Notes under the pieces: model-generated | Databases searched by the model: none | Told to the model about the DNA's origin: nothing | What the model saw: only the letters and a program-made list of their open reading frames with translations | NCBI RefSeq assembly: GCF_014836645.1 | Contig: NZ_JACSQM010000001.1 | Location: 434,001 to 498,000 of the forward strand | DNA length: 64,000 nt | Source: Fictibacillus norfolkensis | Lineage (GTDB): Bacteria > Bacillota > Bacilli > Bacillales > Fictibacillaceae | Direction of reading: 5' to 3' | Translations under genes and position numbers: made by a program | Shown: positions 7,451 to 16,399 of the stretch, one piece after another | Layout: each line of letters opens with the position of its first letter | Numbering within the stretch: the first letter of the stretch is position 1

Positions 7451-8953
7451 TTAGCTGACCTCCTTTTTTTCTACTGCCACTTCAGATTTCCACTTCACTA
7501 GACCGAGTACGATGCCCAGTACGATTACACCAACTGCCACTGCTACACCATACGTAAGGATCAGTTCTGTAGGATAACCTTCATAGTTTTCTTTAAGGTT
7601 CTGTCTAATGTTATCGAACATCATGTAACCGAGAAGAATCGGTGTGATAACGCCAAGACAAACTTTCCACCATAAACCTGTTCGTAAGTCAGAGATGGCG
7701 TTCGCATGGTTTTGAAGTCCAGCCAATTGTCTTACGAACCAAGCAACAATGACTACTTCTACAAGACCTGCTAACGTGATACCGAAGTTGTTGATGAAGT
7801 AATCCACGATATCAAGCATATACAGTCCGCCTTTTGTAGCGAAAAGTAATGAGATAACAGATGCTACTCCTCCACCCATCAATACAGCTTTTGTTCTAGA
7901 AATACCAAACTTATCTTGTAATGCAGACACATATGTTTCAACGATCGAGATCAACGATGTCATACCCGCGAATACAAGGGTTAAGAAGAAGATTGTCCCA
8001 AAGAAGGCATTACCGCCTGGGAACTCATTAATAATTGCTGGGAATACTTCAAATGCTAGTCCGATTCCGCCTTTTACAACTTCATCAACTGGCAGACCTT
8101 GTTGCATCGCCATGAATCCTAATGCAGCAAATACACCAATACCTGCTAGTAGTTCGAATCCTGAGTTTGCGAAACCTGTAATAAATGCATTATTGTTAAT
8201 ATCTGATTTCTTAGGCAGATAGCTTGAGTACGTTACCATAATCGCAAATGCGATCGATAATGAGAAGAAAATCTGGCCGTAAGCTGCTACCCACACCTTA
8301 CCATTATTCATCATGCTCCAATCAGGTGTGAAGAAAGTATTCAAACCTTGAGCTGCACCATCGAGCGTAACGGCACGAATAACAATTAACGTAAACATAA
8401 TGACTAAAGCTGGAATAAAAATTTTGTTAAAACGCTCGATTCCTTTTGATACACCTTTATAAAGAACAAGAAGCGTAACGACCCACACGATGAGAAGTGC
8501 GATCAAAATACCTGGAACGATACCGCCTAAGTCACCAGGCGTCTTGCTTAATTGAAGAACCTCTCCATAAAAGAAGTCAGAAGGCTTGTCTCCCCAAGTT
8601 AAGTTCAATGAGTAAATGGAGTACTTAATCGCCCAAGCGATGATTACCGCGTAGTAAGTAGAAATAACAAATGCTACAAATACTTGCCACCATCCTAACC
8701 ATTCCGCTTTTTTGTGAAGACGGAAATAAGAAAGTGGAGCAGAGCCACGGTACTTATGACCTAACGTAAATTCTAGAATCAGTAAGGGAATCCCTGCCGT
8801 TAAAAGTGCTATTAGATATGGGATGAAGAATGCTCCCCCACCGTTCTCATAAGCAACCGCTGGAAATCTCCAGATATTGCCTAAGCCGATCGCTGAGCCG
8901 ACCGCTGCTAATATAAACCCATAGCGGCTTCCCCATTGCTGCCTATTTTCCAT
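7451..8953 (-). CDS. Sodium-dependent NSS-family transporter, MetP-type
   Basis: 500 residues with about twelve membrane helices. The NSS signature is at the N-terminus: WGSRYGFILAAVGSAIGLGNIWRFPAVAYENGGGAFFIPYL, which carries sodium- and substrate-contacting residues of TM1. Adjacent metS-like gene points to a methionine/alanine symporter of MetPS type rather than a LeuT- or TnaT-type carrier. GGGGGAT precedes the ATG. Substrate remains an inference from the small subunit. Confidence 0.85.
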   Translation of the reverse strand: MENRQQWGSRYGFILAAVGSAIGLGNIWRFPAVAYENGGGAFFIPYLIALLTAGIPLLILEFTLGHKYRGSAPLSYFRLHKKAEWLGWWQVFVAFVISTYYAVIIAWAIKYSIYSLNLTWGDKPSDFFYGEVLQLSKTPGDLGGIVPGILIALLIVWVVTLLVLYKGVSKGIERFNKIFIPALVIMFTLIVIRAVTLDGAAQGLNTFFTPDWSMMNNGKVWVAAYGQIFFSLSIAFAIMVTYSSYLPKKSDINNNAFITGFANSGFELLAGIGVFAALGFMAMQQGLPVDEVVKGGIGLAFEVFPAIINEFPGGNAFFGTIFFLTLVFAGMTSLISIVETYVSALQDKFGISRTKAVLMGGGVASVISLLFATKGGLYMLDIVDYFINNFGITLAGLVEVVIVAWFVRQLAGLQNHANAISDLRTGLWWKVCLGVITPILLGYMMFDNIRQNLKENYEGYPTELILTYGVAVAVGVIVLGIVLGLVKWKSEVAVEKKEVS

Positions 8954-9106
8954 TGTTGTATCCCCCTTTTTTTGAAGTCGAAAAGTTTACAATTGTTACT
9001 TTTTTCTGATAATTCTGTGTTCAGTATATTACAAAACATGATAACCGTCAAAATGTTTTTTAGTTATTTTGTCGGAATAAGGGGGAAAAAGTCGTATAAA
9101 TATAAG

Positions 9107-9137
9107 AAAAAGTGCCTGGTTAACTACCAGACACTTT
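9107..9137 (-). terminator. Terminator of the NhaC-family gene
   Basis: AAAGTGCCTGGT pairs with ACCAGACACTTT around a short loop, 6 bases past the stop at 9143, with T-rich sequence on the minus strand. Confidence 0.7.
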
Positions 9138-9142
9138 CAAGT

Positions 9143-10732
9143 TTAAGCGTTGAAAGATTCATTACTCATGCTATTATTACTAGACACTTTTTTTATGATG
9201 AAAAGTGCGAGGATAAAGATAACCGCTGATGCAAGAAGGCCTATCCAAACACTTTCTGTTAATCCTAGTGCAAGATACCCTACAGCAGATACTCCAGCTG
9301 CCACAAGGCTATATGGAAGCTGGGTCATGACGTGATCAATGTGATGACTTCCTGCTCCTGTTGAAGAAAGGATTGTAGTATCTGATATTGGGGAACAATG
9401 GTCACCAAAAACAGATCCCGCAAGTACTGCAGCAAGAACTGGAAGCATTAACTCAATATTCGTTGATGCTGAAATTTCTGCTGCGATCGGAAGCATGACA
9501 CCAAACGTCCCCCATGAAGTTCCTGTTGCAAAAGCCATTAACCCTGACAATATAAAAAGAACAAATGGCAGATAAGCTAAATTCATATGCTGATCAACTA
9601 ACCCCGCGAGATAGGTCCCTGTTCCTAAGCTATCGATGATAGAGATAATCGTCCAAGCAAAAAGCAGAATCGTAACAGCACCGATCATAGACTGAATACC
9701 GCGTCCCAGTCCTTTGCCTAATGATGCAGCACCCATCTTCTTTGGAAGGAAGAATAAAATAGCTGAAGCTAAACCTAGCAGACCACCATATACTAATGAT
9801 TTTGGTACATCTGTATTTTCAAAAATAGATAAAAGTGTGATGGCCGTTGGTTCTTCTAGCCCCTTCACATTTTGAATACCTGTATAGATCATGAATCCAA
9901 CCGTTGAAACAATCAATATCACGATTGGCCATACAAGGTCTCCTACTTTTCCTTTGTCACTTTCTTCGAGCTTAATACCCTCTCCGATTGCTGCTTTTTT
10001 ATCTGCTGAAATCACTTCACCTGTAGCAAGAGCTATTTCTTCATGTTTTTTCATCGGTCCAAAATCAAGTTGAAAATACGCAACGAAAAATACAAGAACC
10101 AGTGCAAACACTGCATAAAAATTCATTGGAATCATTTGAATGAAAGCACTGAACGCAGACATATTTGTGATCTCATGTGTAGCAAAAATCGTTCCGATAA
10201 TACCGATGATGTACGCTCCCCAACTTGAAACAGGGGAGATCACACAGACTGGTGCAGCCGTTGAATCAAGATAATAAGCGAGTTTCGCACGTGAGATGCG
10301 ATGTCGGTCTGTGATCGGTCTACTTACATTTCCGACAGCCAACGAATTAAAATAGTCATCAATAAAAATGACGAGTCCGAACACAACTGTTAAAAGCTGT
10401 GCACCTCTTCGTGTTTTTACTCTGGAAATCGCCCACTCTCCAAAAGCTCGGCTACCTCCAGCTAACGAGATAATGCTGGTCATCATTCCTAAGATTAATA
10501 AGAACAGAAGAATATAAACATTCCACTCATTTAATGCACCGTCTGAAATAAAATGCCCTTTCACAATCGTACCAATTTCTTTTAGTGTGGCTACAATACT
10601 AAAATCGTGAAGCAATAATGCTCCCGCTAGGATCCCTGCTCCTAATGAGACTAACACTCTTCTCGTTAGAACAACCATTAAGATTGCCAATACGGGTGGT
10701 ATTAATGAATAAATCGAATTCTCAAATTCCAT
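9143..10732 (-). CDS. NhaC-family transporter under lysine riboswitch control (probable lysine transporter)
   Basis: About 529 residues with ten or more hydrophobic helices, of the NhaC Na+/H+ antiporter superfamily. Family-like blocks are LFLLILGMMTSIISLAGGSRAFGEWA, IDDYFNSLAVGNVSRPITD and GTSWGTFGVMLPIAAE with GDHCSPISDTTILSSTGA. The ATG at 10732 follows AGAAGGAGG; the upstream in-frame extension lies in the leader. A lysine riboswitch with a terminator precedes it. NhaC-like proteins (LysW) have been proposed as lysine transporters on this basis in Firmicutes. A switch that shuts off when lysine is plentiful fits uptake better than export. Confidence 0.85.
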   Translation of the reverse strand: MEFENSIYSLIPPVLAILMVVLTRRVLVSLGAGILAGALLLHDFSIVATLKEIGTIVKGHFISDGALNEWNVYILLFLLILGMMTSIISLAGGSRAFGEWAISRVKTRRGAQLLTVVFGLVIFIDDYFNSLAVGNVSRPITDRHRISRAKLAYYLDSTAAPVCVISPVSSWGAYIIGIIGTIFATHEITNMSAFSAFIQMIPMNFYAVFALVLVFFVAYFQLDFGPMKKHEEIALATGEVISADKKAAIGEGIKLEESDKGKVGDLVWPIVILIVSTVGFMIYTGIQNVKGLEEPTAITLLSIFENTDVPKSLVYGGLLGLASAILFFLPKKMGAASLGKGLGRGIQSMIGAVTILLFAWTIISIIDSLGTGTYLAGLVDQHMNLAYLPFVLFILSGLMAFATGTSWGTFGVMLPIAAEISASTNIELMLPVLAAVLAGSVFGDHCSPISDTTILSSTGAGSHHIDHVMTQLPYSLVAAGVSAVGYLALGLTESVWIGLLASAVIFILALFIIKKVSSNNSMSNESFNA

Positions 10733-10807
10733 GATGTTCCTCCTTCTTTGATTTAGCCATCGATATTGAGGAGTTTTTACAGGACGTTGAGGAAAAAAGG
10801 ACAAAAT

Positions 10808-10850
10808 AAAAAGCGATCAATAGACAAGGAAATAACCTGCTATCAATCAC
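10808..10850 (-). terminator. Lysine riboswitch expression-platform terminator
   Basis: On the minus strand GTGATTGATAG pairs (with G-U pairs) with CTATTGATCGC and is followed by TTTTTATTTTG, 76 bases before the ATG at 10732. Confidence 0.75.
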
Positions 10851-10869
10851 TTAAGTAATTTATGGTTTT

Positions 10870-11060
10870 CCTCATCGATCAGTAGTCCTCCACTGCTTTT
10901 AATTCCCAAGCAGTGACAGTTTTACACTTCTTTAGTGTAAACCCAGCAAAAGTTAACAGACGGTTTTCTTTTGCTTCGGCGAAAGTTCCTTTCCTTTTTC
11001 TTCATAGACGTCACTCTCTGAAAAAGTACTTATAAAATCCGCTCCTCTACCCCATCGGTG
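10870..11060 (-). promoter_or_regulatory. Lysine riboswitch (L box) aptamer
   Basis: Reading the minus strand, the conserved L-box parts appear in order: GTAGAGGAGCGGA; a stem with AGAGAGTGACGTC; GGGAAAGG; TTTCGCCGAAGCAAAA; TTTTGCTGGGTTTACAC; AACTGTCACTGCTTGGG; and AGCAGTGGAGGACTAC closing the base. Order and the invariant GCCGAAGC, TTGCTGG and GGAGGACTAC blocks match known lysine aptamers. Ligand-bound form should favour the downstream terminator. Confidence 0.93.
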
Positions 11061-11161
11061 ATAGGCTTAAAGACATATAAAATTTTAAATTCAATTACAA
11101 TTATAACAAAATAGGACGAATGGTCAACCTAAACAGGATTTGTTAAATGAAGGAAATACAT

Positions 11162-12001
11162 TTATTCTGCTGCTTCTTCCTCACCCGTTTCTTCTGTGGG
11201 GCTATCCTCAGAAGGCTCCAATTCATCATGAGATTCCTTTTCTTTCAAATCTGGAGTAATCGGTACAGTAGGTTGTATCGGATCTCCAGATTGATTGTAA
11301 TAGACCGGAACTTCTCCTTTTATAAACTGTGCGGTTATTTTTATCGGTCGTTTCACAACTGTCGTTTCTGTTGCGAAAGGAATAACGATTCTCGTTTTAA
11401 CTGTAACCACGATATCAATATTAATCCACGTATTGTTGATTCCTGAATTCTCTATTCTCTCCTCGATATCTGTGTTCGCTTCACCTATCAGCATAAATTT
11501 AATCGGAATCTTAGGACCTAAGTTCGCTAAGAGTGAATTTCTTGTTGCTTGCCCCAGTGGTATTTCCATAATAACGCCCGGTTCATTCTTATAAGCAGTT
11601 ATCCCTAACTCATCATTGGTGATCACTTCATGTGCTTTACCTTCTTCAATTTCCTTCAGGTATTTTTGAACGACTTTTTGTGACTGGTTCGCAACCTGGT
11701 TGACAACACTCTGATTGATTCCAGCAAAGACGACATTTCCTTCTGTATCCGTTTTATATTCGATGATGTCATTCATTTCTGAAGGTCCTAATATTTCATT
11801 GTCGATCGCTTCACTTATGGCAAGAGCAGCAATTTCCTCTGTTTTCTTTTGTGCGATCAACATGAGTGTTGGTTCGATTCCTTTGTTTACAAGCCATAAT
11901 CCTTGAATCGTTATAAAAGTAAACAGAATAAATGAGATCAACAGTACAAATCGGAATGGAAGTGGCCCTTTTCGAAGTTTCATTTTTCTGCGCTTAAGCA
12001 A
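11162..12001 (-). CDS. yunB: Sporulation protein YunB
   Basis: 279 residues with one N-terminal membrane helix (PFRFVLLISFILFTFITIQGLWLVNKGIEPTLMLIA) and an extracytoplasmic domain, in the form of YunB. YunB is a SigE-dependent sporulation protein of unknown biochemical role. The C-terminal 40 residues are acidic and P/E/S-rich and are probably disordered. The TTG start at 12001 follows AAGGGGGG at 8 bases. It follows lytH in the B. subtilis order, here separated by two transporter units. Confidence 0.83.
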   Translation of the reverse strand: MLKRRKMKLRKGPLPFRFVLLISFILFTFITIQGLWLVNKGIEPTLMLIAQKKTEEIAALAISEAIDNEILGPSEMNDIIEYKTDTEGNVVFAGINQSVVNQVANQSQKVVQKYLKEIEEGKAHEVITNDELGITAYKNEPGVIMEIPLGQATRNSLLANLGPKIPIKFMLIGEANTDIEERIENSGINNTWINIDIVVTVKTRIVIPFATETTVVKRPIKITAQFIKGEVPVYYNQSGDPIQPTVPITPDLKEKESHDELEPSEDSPTEETGEEEAAE

Positions 12002-12073
12002 AAGGTAACCCCCCTTTATCTACATATACATATGTATGCAGACAAGAGGGGGGCTCATTCAAACTTTATGTTT

Positions 12074-12550
12074 TTAATTTTTTTCGTACACGACAAAATC
12101 GTGTGGATATTTGTTCTTTTCATCAACGATACCCGGCTCACGAGAGACCTCACGCCACTCATCACGATTGATTTCGGGAAAATACGTATCTGCGTCAAAG
12201 GTATGGTGGATCTCTGTGACATACAGGCGGTCTGCAACTGGCATGAACAGCTTAAAGATCTCTGTCCCACCGATCACACATAGTTCTTCTGCTTCTTTTT
12301 TTAGCACTTCGTCGACAGAATGAACGACCGTCGTTCCTTCTGCTTGATAGTGTTCATCTCTTGTTACCACGATATTTTCTCGACCAGGCAGAGGCTTTCC
12401 TATGGATTCATACGTTTTACGACCCATCACGATTGGTTTTCCCATCGTTACGTTTTTAAAATGCTTGAGATCGTTAGGTAAGTACCACGGTAGATCATTG
12501 TCTTTGCCGATCGCGCGATTTTCATCCATCGCTACAACAAACGAGATCAT
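12074..12550 (-). CDS. dfrA: Dihydrofolate reductase
   Basis: 158 residues. It begins [32 protein letters not shown] with the active-site W and the D of LPNDL, followed by [22 protein letters not shown] and the NADPH loop [13 protein letters not shown]. It reduces dihydrofolate to tetrahydrofolate and regenerates the cofactor that thymidylate synthase oxidises. It overlaps thyA by 4 bases (ATGA), indicating translational coupling. Confidence 0.96.
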   Translation of the reverse strand: MISFVVAMDENRAIGKDNDLPWYLPNDLKHFKNVTMGKPIVMGRKTYESIGKPLPGRENIVVTRDEHYQAEGTTVVHSVDEVLKKEAEELCVIGGTEIFKLFMPVADRLYVTEIHHTFDADTYFPEINRDEWREVSREPGIVDEKNKYPHDFVVYEKN

Positions 12551-13341
12551 ACGCTCACCACGCCTTTAATGTGTGGATGCGCCTCATAATCTACAAGCTC
12601 AAAGTCCTCATATGTGAAATCAAAAATACTCGTCACGTTCGGATTAATCTTCATCTTAGGAAGAGGCTTTGGCTCACGAGTAAGCTGAAGCTCAACTTGT
12701 TCAAGGTGATTGGTGTAGATGTGCGCGTCACCAACAGTGTGAACAAACTCACCTGGTTTAAGTCCTGTTACTTGAGCCACCATCATCGTTAACAAAGCAT
12801 ATGACGCAATATTAAAAGGCACCCCTAAGAAACTGTCTGCTGAGCGCTGATAAAGCTGGCAGGAGAGCTTTCCATCCGCAACATAAAATTGAAACAATAA
12901 ATGACATGGTGGCAGCGCCATATTCGGAATATCAGAAGGATTCCATGCAGAGACGATTAGTCGTCTTGAATCTGGATTCTTCTTGATGTCTTCGATTACG
13001 TTTGAGATCTGATCGATTGTCTCACCGTTCGGAGCCGACCATGAGCGCCACTGATGTCCATAAACAGGACCTAAGTTTCCATCTTCATCTGCCCACTCAT
13101 CCCAAATCCGCACACCGTTTTCTTTTAAATAAGCAATATTTGTGTCGCCTTTTAAGAACCAAAGCAATTCATGAATAATTGATTTTAAATGCAGCTTTTT
13201 TGTCGTAACAAGCGGAAATCCTTCCTGTAGGTCGAACCTCATCTGACGACCGAACACAGAAACGGTACCCGTGCCTGTCCGATCCTCTTTTTTTGTACCG
13301 TTATGTAAGATATCTTGAAGAAAATCTAAGTATTGTTTCAT
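12547..13341 (-). CDS. thyA: Thymidylate synthase
   Basis: 264 residues of the classical folate-dependent enzyme that methylates dUMP to dTMP. Catalytic cysteine in [12 protein letters not shown]; dUMP phosphate contacts in [18 protein letters not shown]; conserved [12 protein letters not shown] and [10 protein letters not shown]. Length equals the short ThyB/E. coli form. It is the promoter-proximal gene of thyA-dfrA; a repeat copy sits upstream. Confidence 0.96.
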   Translation of the reverse strand: MKQYLDFLQDILHNGTKKEDRTGTGTVSVFGRQMRFDLQEGFPLVTTKKLHLKSIIHELLWFLKGDTNIAYLKENGVRIWDEWADEDGNLGPVYGHQWRSWSAPNGETIDQISNVIEDIKKNPDSRRLIVSAWNPSDIPNMALPPCHLLFQFYVADGKLSCQLYQRSADSFLGVPFNIASYALLTMMVAQVTGLKPGEFVHTVGDAHIYTNHLEQVELQLTREPKPLPKMKINPNVTSIFDFTYEDFELVDYEAHPHIKGVVSV

Positions 13342-13384
13342 CCTTCATCGCCTCCTCATTTTCTTTGACTCTTTTTTATAAAAT

Positions 13385-13572
13385 TGTTGCTTTCAAACCT
13401 CATTTTTCTTTGCTGCTGTGACAGTTGGTTGGAGTGCAAGGTGCGAGACTCCTGCGGGACAGGCCGGCGGGTGAGACACTTAAGAGTGAAACGTACGAAT
13501 GTGGCTCACCGCCTGCCCCGCGGAAAGCGAGCACCTGGAACGGAAACCAACCACTTCCAAAGGCAACAAAGG
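13385..13572. repeat. MITE-like interspersed repeat, copy 2
   Basis: Left end ttgttgctttcaaacc and right end ccaaaggcaacaa are inverted. The interior holds ggttggagtgcaaggtgcg, ggtgagacacttaag, ggctcaccgcctgcccc, cgcggaaagcgagcacct and aacggaaaccaacc. The copy lies between the divergent thyA and yunC and so between their promoters. Confidence 0.82.
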
Positions 13573-13716
13573 TTTACCTATAAGAGCCATTTTCTTTTAA
13601 TCGTATCATATCCGACTCCCTTTTTGTTCATGAAAAAGTCATAAAAATAGCTTCAACACCTAACACTTTTTCCCTTCTGTACACATAAAAATAATAGTGA
13701 AGAAAGGAGTGGAAGC

Positions 13717-14019
13717 ATGTTAGAGATGAACCCGATCTTAATTGAAGGACATCCGTTTACCGCTGTCACCCTTCGTTTGCCAAAAACGAATTTTATGGCT
13801 GTATTCAACGACAATGGATATATCATGTGTGGAGCACTAGACGTGGCACTACTGAATGAAAAGTTAGCAGACCGTAAAATTATCGCAGGACGCGCTGTCG
13901 GAGTTAGAACAATCGAGCAGCTGCTGGATGCACCTTTAGAATCTATTACTCTTGAAGCAAAAGAAAAAGGTATTGAAGTTGGTATGCAAGGGCGAAAAGC
14001 ACTTTTAAAAATGATCTAG
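13717..14019 (+). CDS. yunC: YunC family protein (DUF1805)
   Basis: 100 residues beginning MLEMNPILIEGHPFTAVTLRLPKTNFMAVFNDNGYIMCGALDVALLNEKL and containing IIAGRAVGVRTIEQLLDAPLESIT. This matches DUF1805, a small family shared by bacilli and archaea and of unknown function. GAAAGGAG precedes the ATG. It keeps the B. subtilis position between dfrA/thyA-side genes and yunF. Confidence 0.85.
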   Translation: MLEMNPILIEGHPFTAVTLRLPKTNFMAVFNDNGYIMCGALDVALLNEKLADRKIIAGRAVGVRTIEQLLDAPLESITLEAKEKGIEVGMQGRKALLKMI

Positions 14020-14025
14020 AGAATT

Positions 14026-14132
14026 TATCGGCGAGATTTGAAAAATATCGGCAAGAAACGGAATATATCGGCAGAAAATCATTTATATCGGCAATTTTTT
14101 AAATTTATCGGCGAAAAATGAAATATATCGAC
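14026..14132. repeat. 20-nt periodic array A (core TATCGGC)
   Basis: TATCGGC begins at 14026, 14046, 14066, 14086 and 14106, and TATCGAC at 14126, exactly 20 bases apart each time. The 13-base spacers are AT/purine-rich and differ from one another. The array occupies the space between the yunC stop and its terminator. Read on the minus strand the core is GCCGATAAAT-like, comparable with cores of arrays B-E. Confidence 0.85.
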
Positions 14133-14149
14133 ATTTGCAATAAAACGAC

Positions 14150-14180
14150 AACACCCTCTGCCAAAATGGCGGAGGGTGTT
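14150..14180. terminator. yunC / small membrane gene bidirectional terminator
   Basis: ACACCCTC-TGCC pairs with TGGC-GGAGGGTGT around AAAA. Confidence 0.75.
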
Positions 14181-14184
14181 CACT

Positions 14185-14406
14185 TTATGCTTTAAAACGA
14201 TCTCTTGTTATTTTTAATGAAATAAGATTAATGCATAAGACCAAGGATAAGAACTGTATGCGCTTCGCATCATTGATAAATATGTAGACACATAGCAGGT
14301 AAACGCCACTGACGATAAAGGCAATTTGTAAGCAGTACATCATCTGAATCAATTTTTTGAAATTCAAAGTGATCCCCACTTTCTTCATCCAGCAAACTGA
14401 TTTCAT
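14185..14406 (-). CDS. Small membrane protein, function unknown
   Basis: 73 codons with two hydrophobic stretches (MMYCLQIAFIVSGVYLLCVYIFI and FLSLVLCINLISLKI) and basic flanks. The start is uncertain: the ATG at 14406 lies very close to AGGGTGA and a second ATG at 14388 lacks a ribosome site. A strong terminator directly after the stop supports a real transcript. No family recognised. Confidence 0.5.
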   Translation of the reverse strand: MKSVCWMKKVGITLNFKKLIQMMYCLQIAFIVSGVYLLCVYIFINDAKRIQFLSLVLCINLISLKITRDRFKA

Positions 14407-14487
14407 TCACCCTATTAGTATATCAGTCTACATTGAAAAATGAATCGATTCCTTCTTTTTGAAATGGATTTGTAATATAAGGAAAAC

Positions 14488-15330
14488 TCAAAACAAATCC
14501 AATTGCCTTGGAGCCAAAAAGTCATATTGAATATCCAGAAGTTCAATCATCTGCTTCGCGTTATCAGCAGCATCCCCACCTGAATTATTATTAAAAAGAA
14601 TGGTTAAATTCTTTGTTTCTGAAGAAAGCTGTTGTATGCGCTCACTCCATTCTTGAAGCTCTGGCTCATTATAACGATAAAGATAACGTACTTCTCTCCA
14701 GTTCGGCTGACCTTGGTTGTTCCAGCCATATACGTTTCGGCCATGCATTCGTACGAGTGTCTTCTCGGGTGTTGTGTCCATGACGATTGGAATTGAACCT
14801 TGTCCTGCTTGAGGTTCATCACAGACCGTATGAATCCAATTCTCTTGCCGGATAAATTGTAGCGTCTTATCCTTCATCTCATCACTGAACCACGTCTGGT
14901 TACGAAACTCAAGAGCTACTGGAATACCACCCATCATTTCTTTTGCATAACGCAGCATCTGAACATTCTCCTTCTTACAATCAAACCAAGGAGGATACTG
15001 AAACAAGACCATCTCAAGCTTGCCTGATGTGATGACAGGTTGAATAGACTCGATAAATGCCTCATACATTTCTTTAACAGAGTCAAAAGGCAGCTTGCCT
15101 CTTGAATGTCCCGTCATACCTTGATAAGCCTTTACTACAAATGAAAAATCCTTTGGTGTAGAAGCTACCCATTTCTCATAGTTTTTGACAGGCTGCACTG
15201 CATAAAAGGAAGAGTCAACTTCTACAACAGGAAAGTGGCCGCTATATACAGCAAGCTTATCTCTTGCAGGAGTACCATCTGGATAAAGAGAATCATGATC
15301 TCCCCAGCCTGTTACACCGATTTTTATCAT
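14488..15330 (-). CDS. yunF: DUF72 family protein (YunF)
   Basis: 280 residues of the DUF72 TIM-barrel family. Visible blocks: IKIGVTGWGDHDSLYP, FPVVEVDSSFYAVQP, FSFVVKAYQGMTGHSRGK, MVLFQYPPWF, VALEFRNQTW and a C-terminal LFNNNSGGDAADNAKQMIELL. The family is widespread and its reaction is not established. The position after yunC is syntenic with B. subtilis. Confidence 0.85.
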   Translation of the reverse strand: MIKIGVTGWGDHDSLYPDGTPARDKLAVYSGHFPVVEVDSSFYAVQPVKNYEKWVASTPKDFSFVVKAYQGMTGHSRGKLPFDSVKEMYEAFIESIQPVITSGKLEMVLFQYPPWFDCKKENVQMLRYAKEMMGGIPVALEFRNQTWFSDEMKDKTLQFIRQENWIHTVCDEPQAGQGSIPIVMDTTPEKTLVRMHGRNVYGWNNQGQPNWREVRYLYRYNEPELQEWSERIQQLSSETKNLTILFNNNSGGDAADNAKQMIELLDIQYDFLAPRQLDLF

Positions 15331-15354
15331 TCTTTGAAGTCACCTGCCTGTGAG

Positions 15355-16101
15355 TTACAATTTATTTAATCCTTTTGATCGGACAAATTCTTTCATATAC
15401 GTTCGTTTAGGAGTCGCCATTGATGCTGTGATCTGCGTGACCCAGCCATCTGTACGCTTTCCGCCCGTTCTTTCTGTGTAATACGCAGCTGTTTCTTTTT
15501 CATACTGATCTAAGAGAGCTTCTGTTTCCTCAGAACTTTGGTATTGATTCTTATGAAAAACAGCTTCCATTGGCAAGCGCGGCTTTTTCCCAGGTTCTGC
15601 ATCTGGATACCCTACAGCTACACCAAATAACGGAAGAACATGGTCTGGGCAACCCAATAGCTCTGACACTTCTTCCAGAGAATTTCGAAGTCCACCGATA
15701 TACACAATTCCAAGTCCTAGCGACTCAGCTGCTATAGACAGGTTTTGTGCAGCAAGAGCGGCATCCACTGTGCCTACGATAAACCCTTCTGTCGATTGAA
15801 TCGTTTCGTGAATATCTATTGTTTTCATATCTGCTGCTATTTGATGTCGGTTGTAATCCATACAAAAAACAAAGAAATAGCCGTTGTCAGCGACGTACGA
15901 TTGATTACCCGCAAGCTCAGCTAGTTGTTCTTTCTTTTCCCGGTTCTCTACCCCTATAATCGTGCAAACTTGTTGATAGCTTGAAGTAGATGCGGCCTGA
16001 GCGCATTGTACAAGTGTTTCAACGATTTCTTCATCTAATGGCTTGTTCTTAAACTTTCGAATCGATCGATGAGCTAATATCGTTTCTATCATCTCGTTCA
16101 T
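15355..16101 (-). CDS. NfsA/FRP-type FMN nitroreductase
   Basis: About 248 residues, beginning NEMIETILAHRSIRKFKNKPLDEEIVETLVQCAQAASTSSYQQVCTIIGV. The HRSIRKF and SSYQ segments bind FMN. The C-terminal PKRTYMKEFVRSKGLNKL contains the basic residues typical of NfsA-like NADPH-dependent enzymes. These are dimeric flavoproteins that reduce nitroaromatics, quinones or FMN; the physiological substrate cannot be told. The ATG at 16101 has GGAG 8 bases upstream. Confidence 0.82.
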   Translation of the reverse strand: MNEMIETILAHRSIRKFKNKPLDEEIVETLVQCAQAASTSSYQQVCTIIGVENREKKEQLAELAGNQSYVADNGYFFVFCMDYNRHQIAADMKTIDIHETIQSTEGFIVGTVDAALAAQNLSIAAESLGLGIVYIGGLRNSLEEVSELLGCPDHVLPLFGVAVGYPDAEPGKKPRLPMEAVFHKNQYQSSEETEALLDQYEKETAAYYTERTGGKRTDGWVTQITASMATPKRTYMKEFVRSKGLNKL

Positions 16102-16194
16102 CACATATGCTCCTTCTCTAAAGTTATGGTTGATTGCATTATAACTTTTTCGTCTATAAAAAAGCGAACCATTTGAAGTCTCAATAATATCTTC

Positions 16195-16223
16195 TTCTCT
16201 TTAATGCAAAGTGGTGGTATACT
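16195..16223 (+). promoter_or_regulatory. Promoter of the modA leader
   Basis: TATACT at 16218-16223 with TTCTCT at 16195-16200, spacing 17, precedes the structured leader. Confidence 0.5.
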
Positions 16224-16240
16224 AATCTAGCGATGAGCTA

Positions 16241-16310
16241 ATTGCATAAGATGAGATTGACGCGCCTTTTTTGGCAATGCACTATGTGGAGTGCTGTCTC
16301 TCGCCGCAAT
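16241..16310 (+). promoter_or_regulatory. Structured leader of modA, candidate riboswitch of unidentified class
   Basis: The RNA can fold into a three-way junction. ATTGC (16241-16245) pairs with GCAAT (16306-16310). An asymmetric loop (ATAAGAT opposite TCGCC) is followed by GAGAT (16253-16257) paired with GTCTC (16296-16300). Inside are GCC/GGC (16264-16275) and GCACT/AGTGC (16279-16294) hairpins. A terminator follows at once and then modA, the layout of a riboswitch. The conserved segments of the Moco RNA motif are not visible and I cannot match another class. Confidence 0.45.
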
Positions 16311-16314
16311 ATAC

Positions 16315-16347
16315 GCAAAAAAGACGTCCAATCGGGCGTCTTTTTTC
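16315..16347 (+). terminator. Attenuator terminator in the modA leader
   Basis: AAAAAAGACGTCC pairs with GGGCGTCTTTTTT (one G-U) around AATC, about 53 bases before the modA start. Confidence 0.82.
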
Positions 16348-16399
16348 TATATATTCTTACCTGACATTCAAAAACAAAAGTTAAGTGAGGAGAGAGAAG

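Noticed and set aside
9143..10804. Longer N-terminus for the NhaC-family protein
   Set aside because: The extra codons lie in the riboswitch leader, and the ATG at 10732 has a clear AGAAGGAGG site.
14026..14132. Array A (and B-D) as a CRISPR array
   Set aside because: Units are 20-21 bases with only 6-8 conserved bases. CRISPR repeats are longer and nearly identical and no cas genes are present.
16241..16310. Moco RNA motif
   Set aside because: The conserved segments I know of that class are not visible, so only a candidate of unknown class is claimed.
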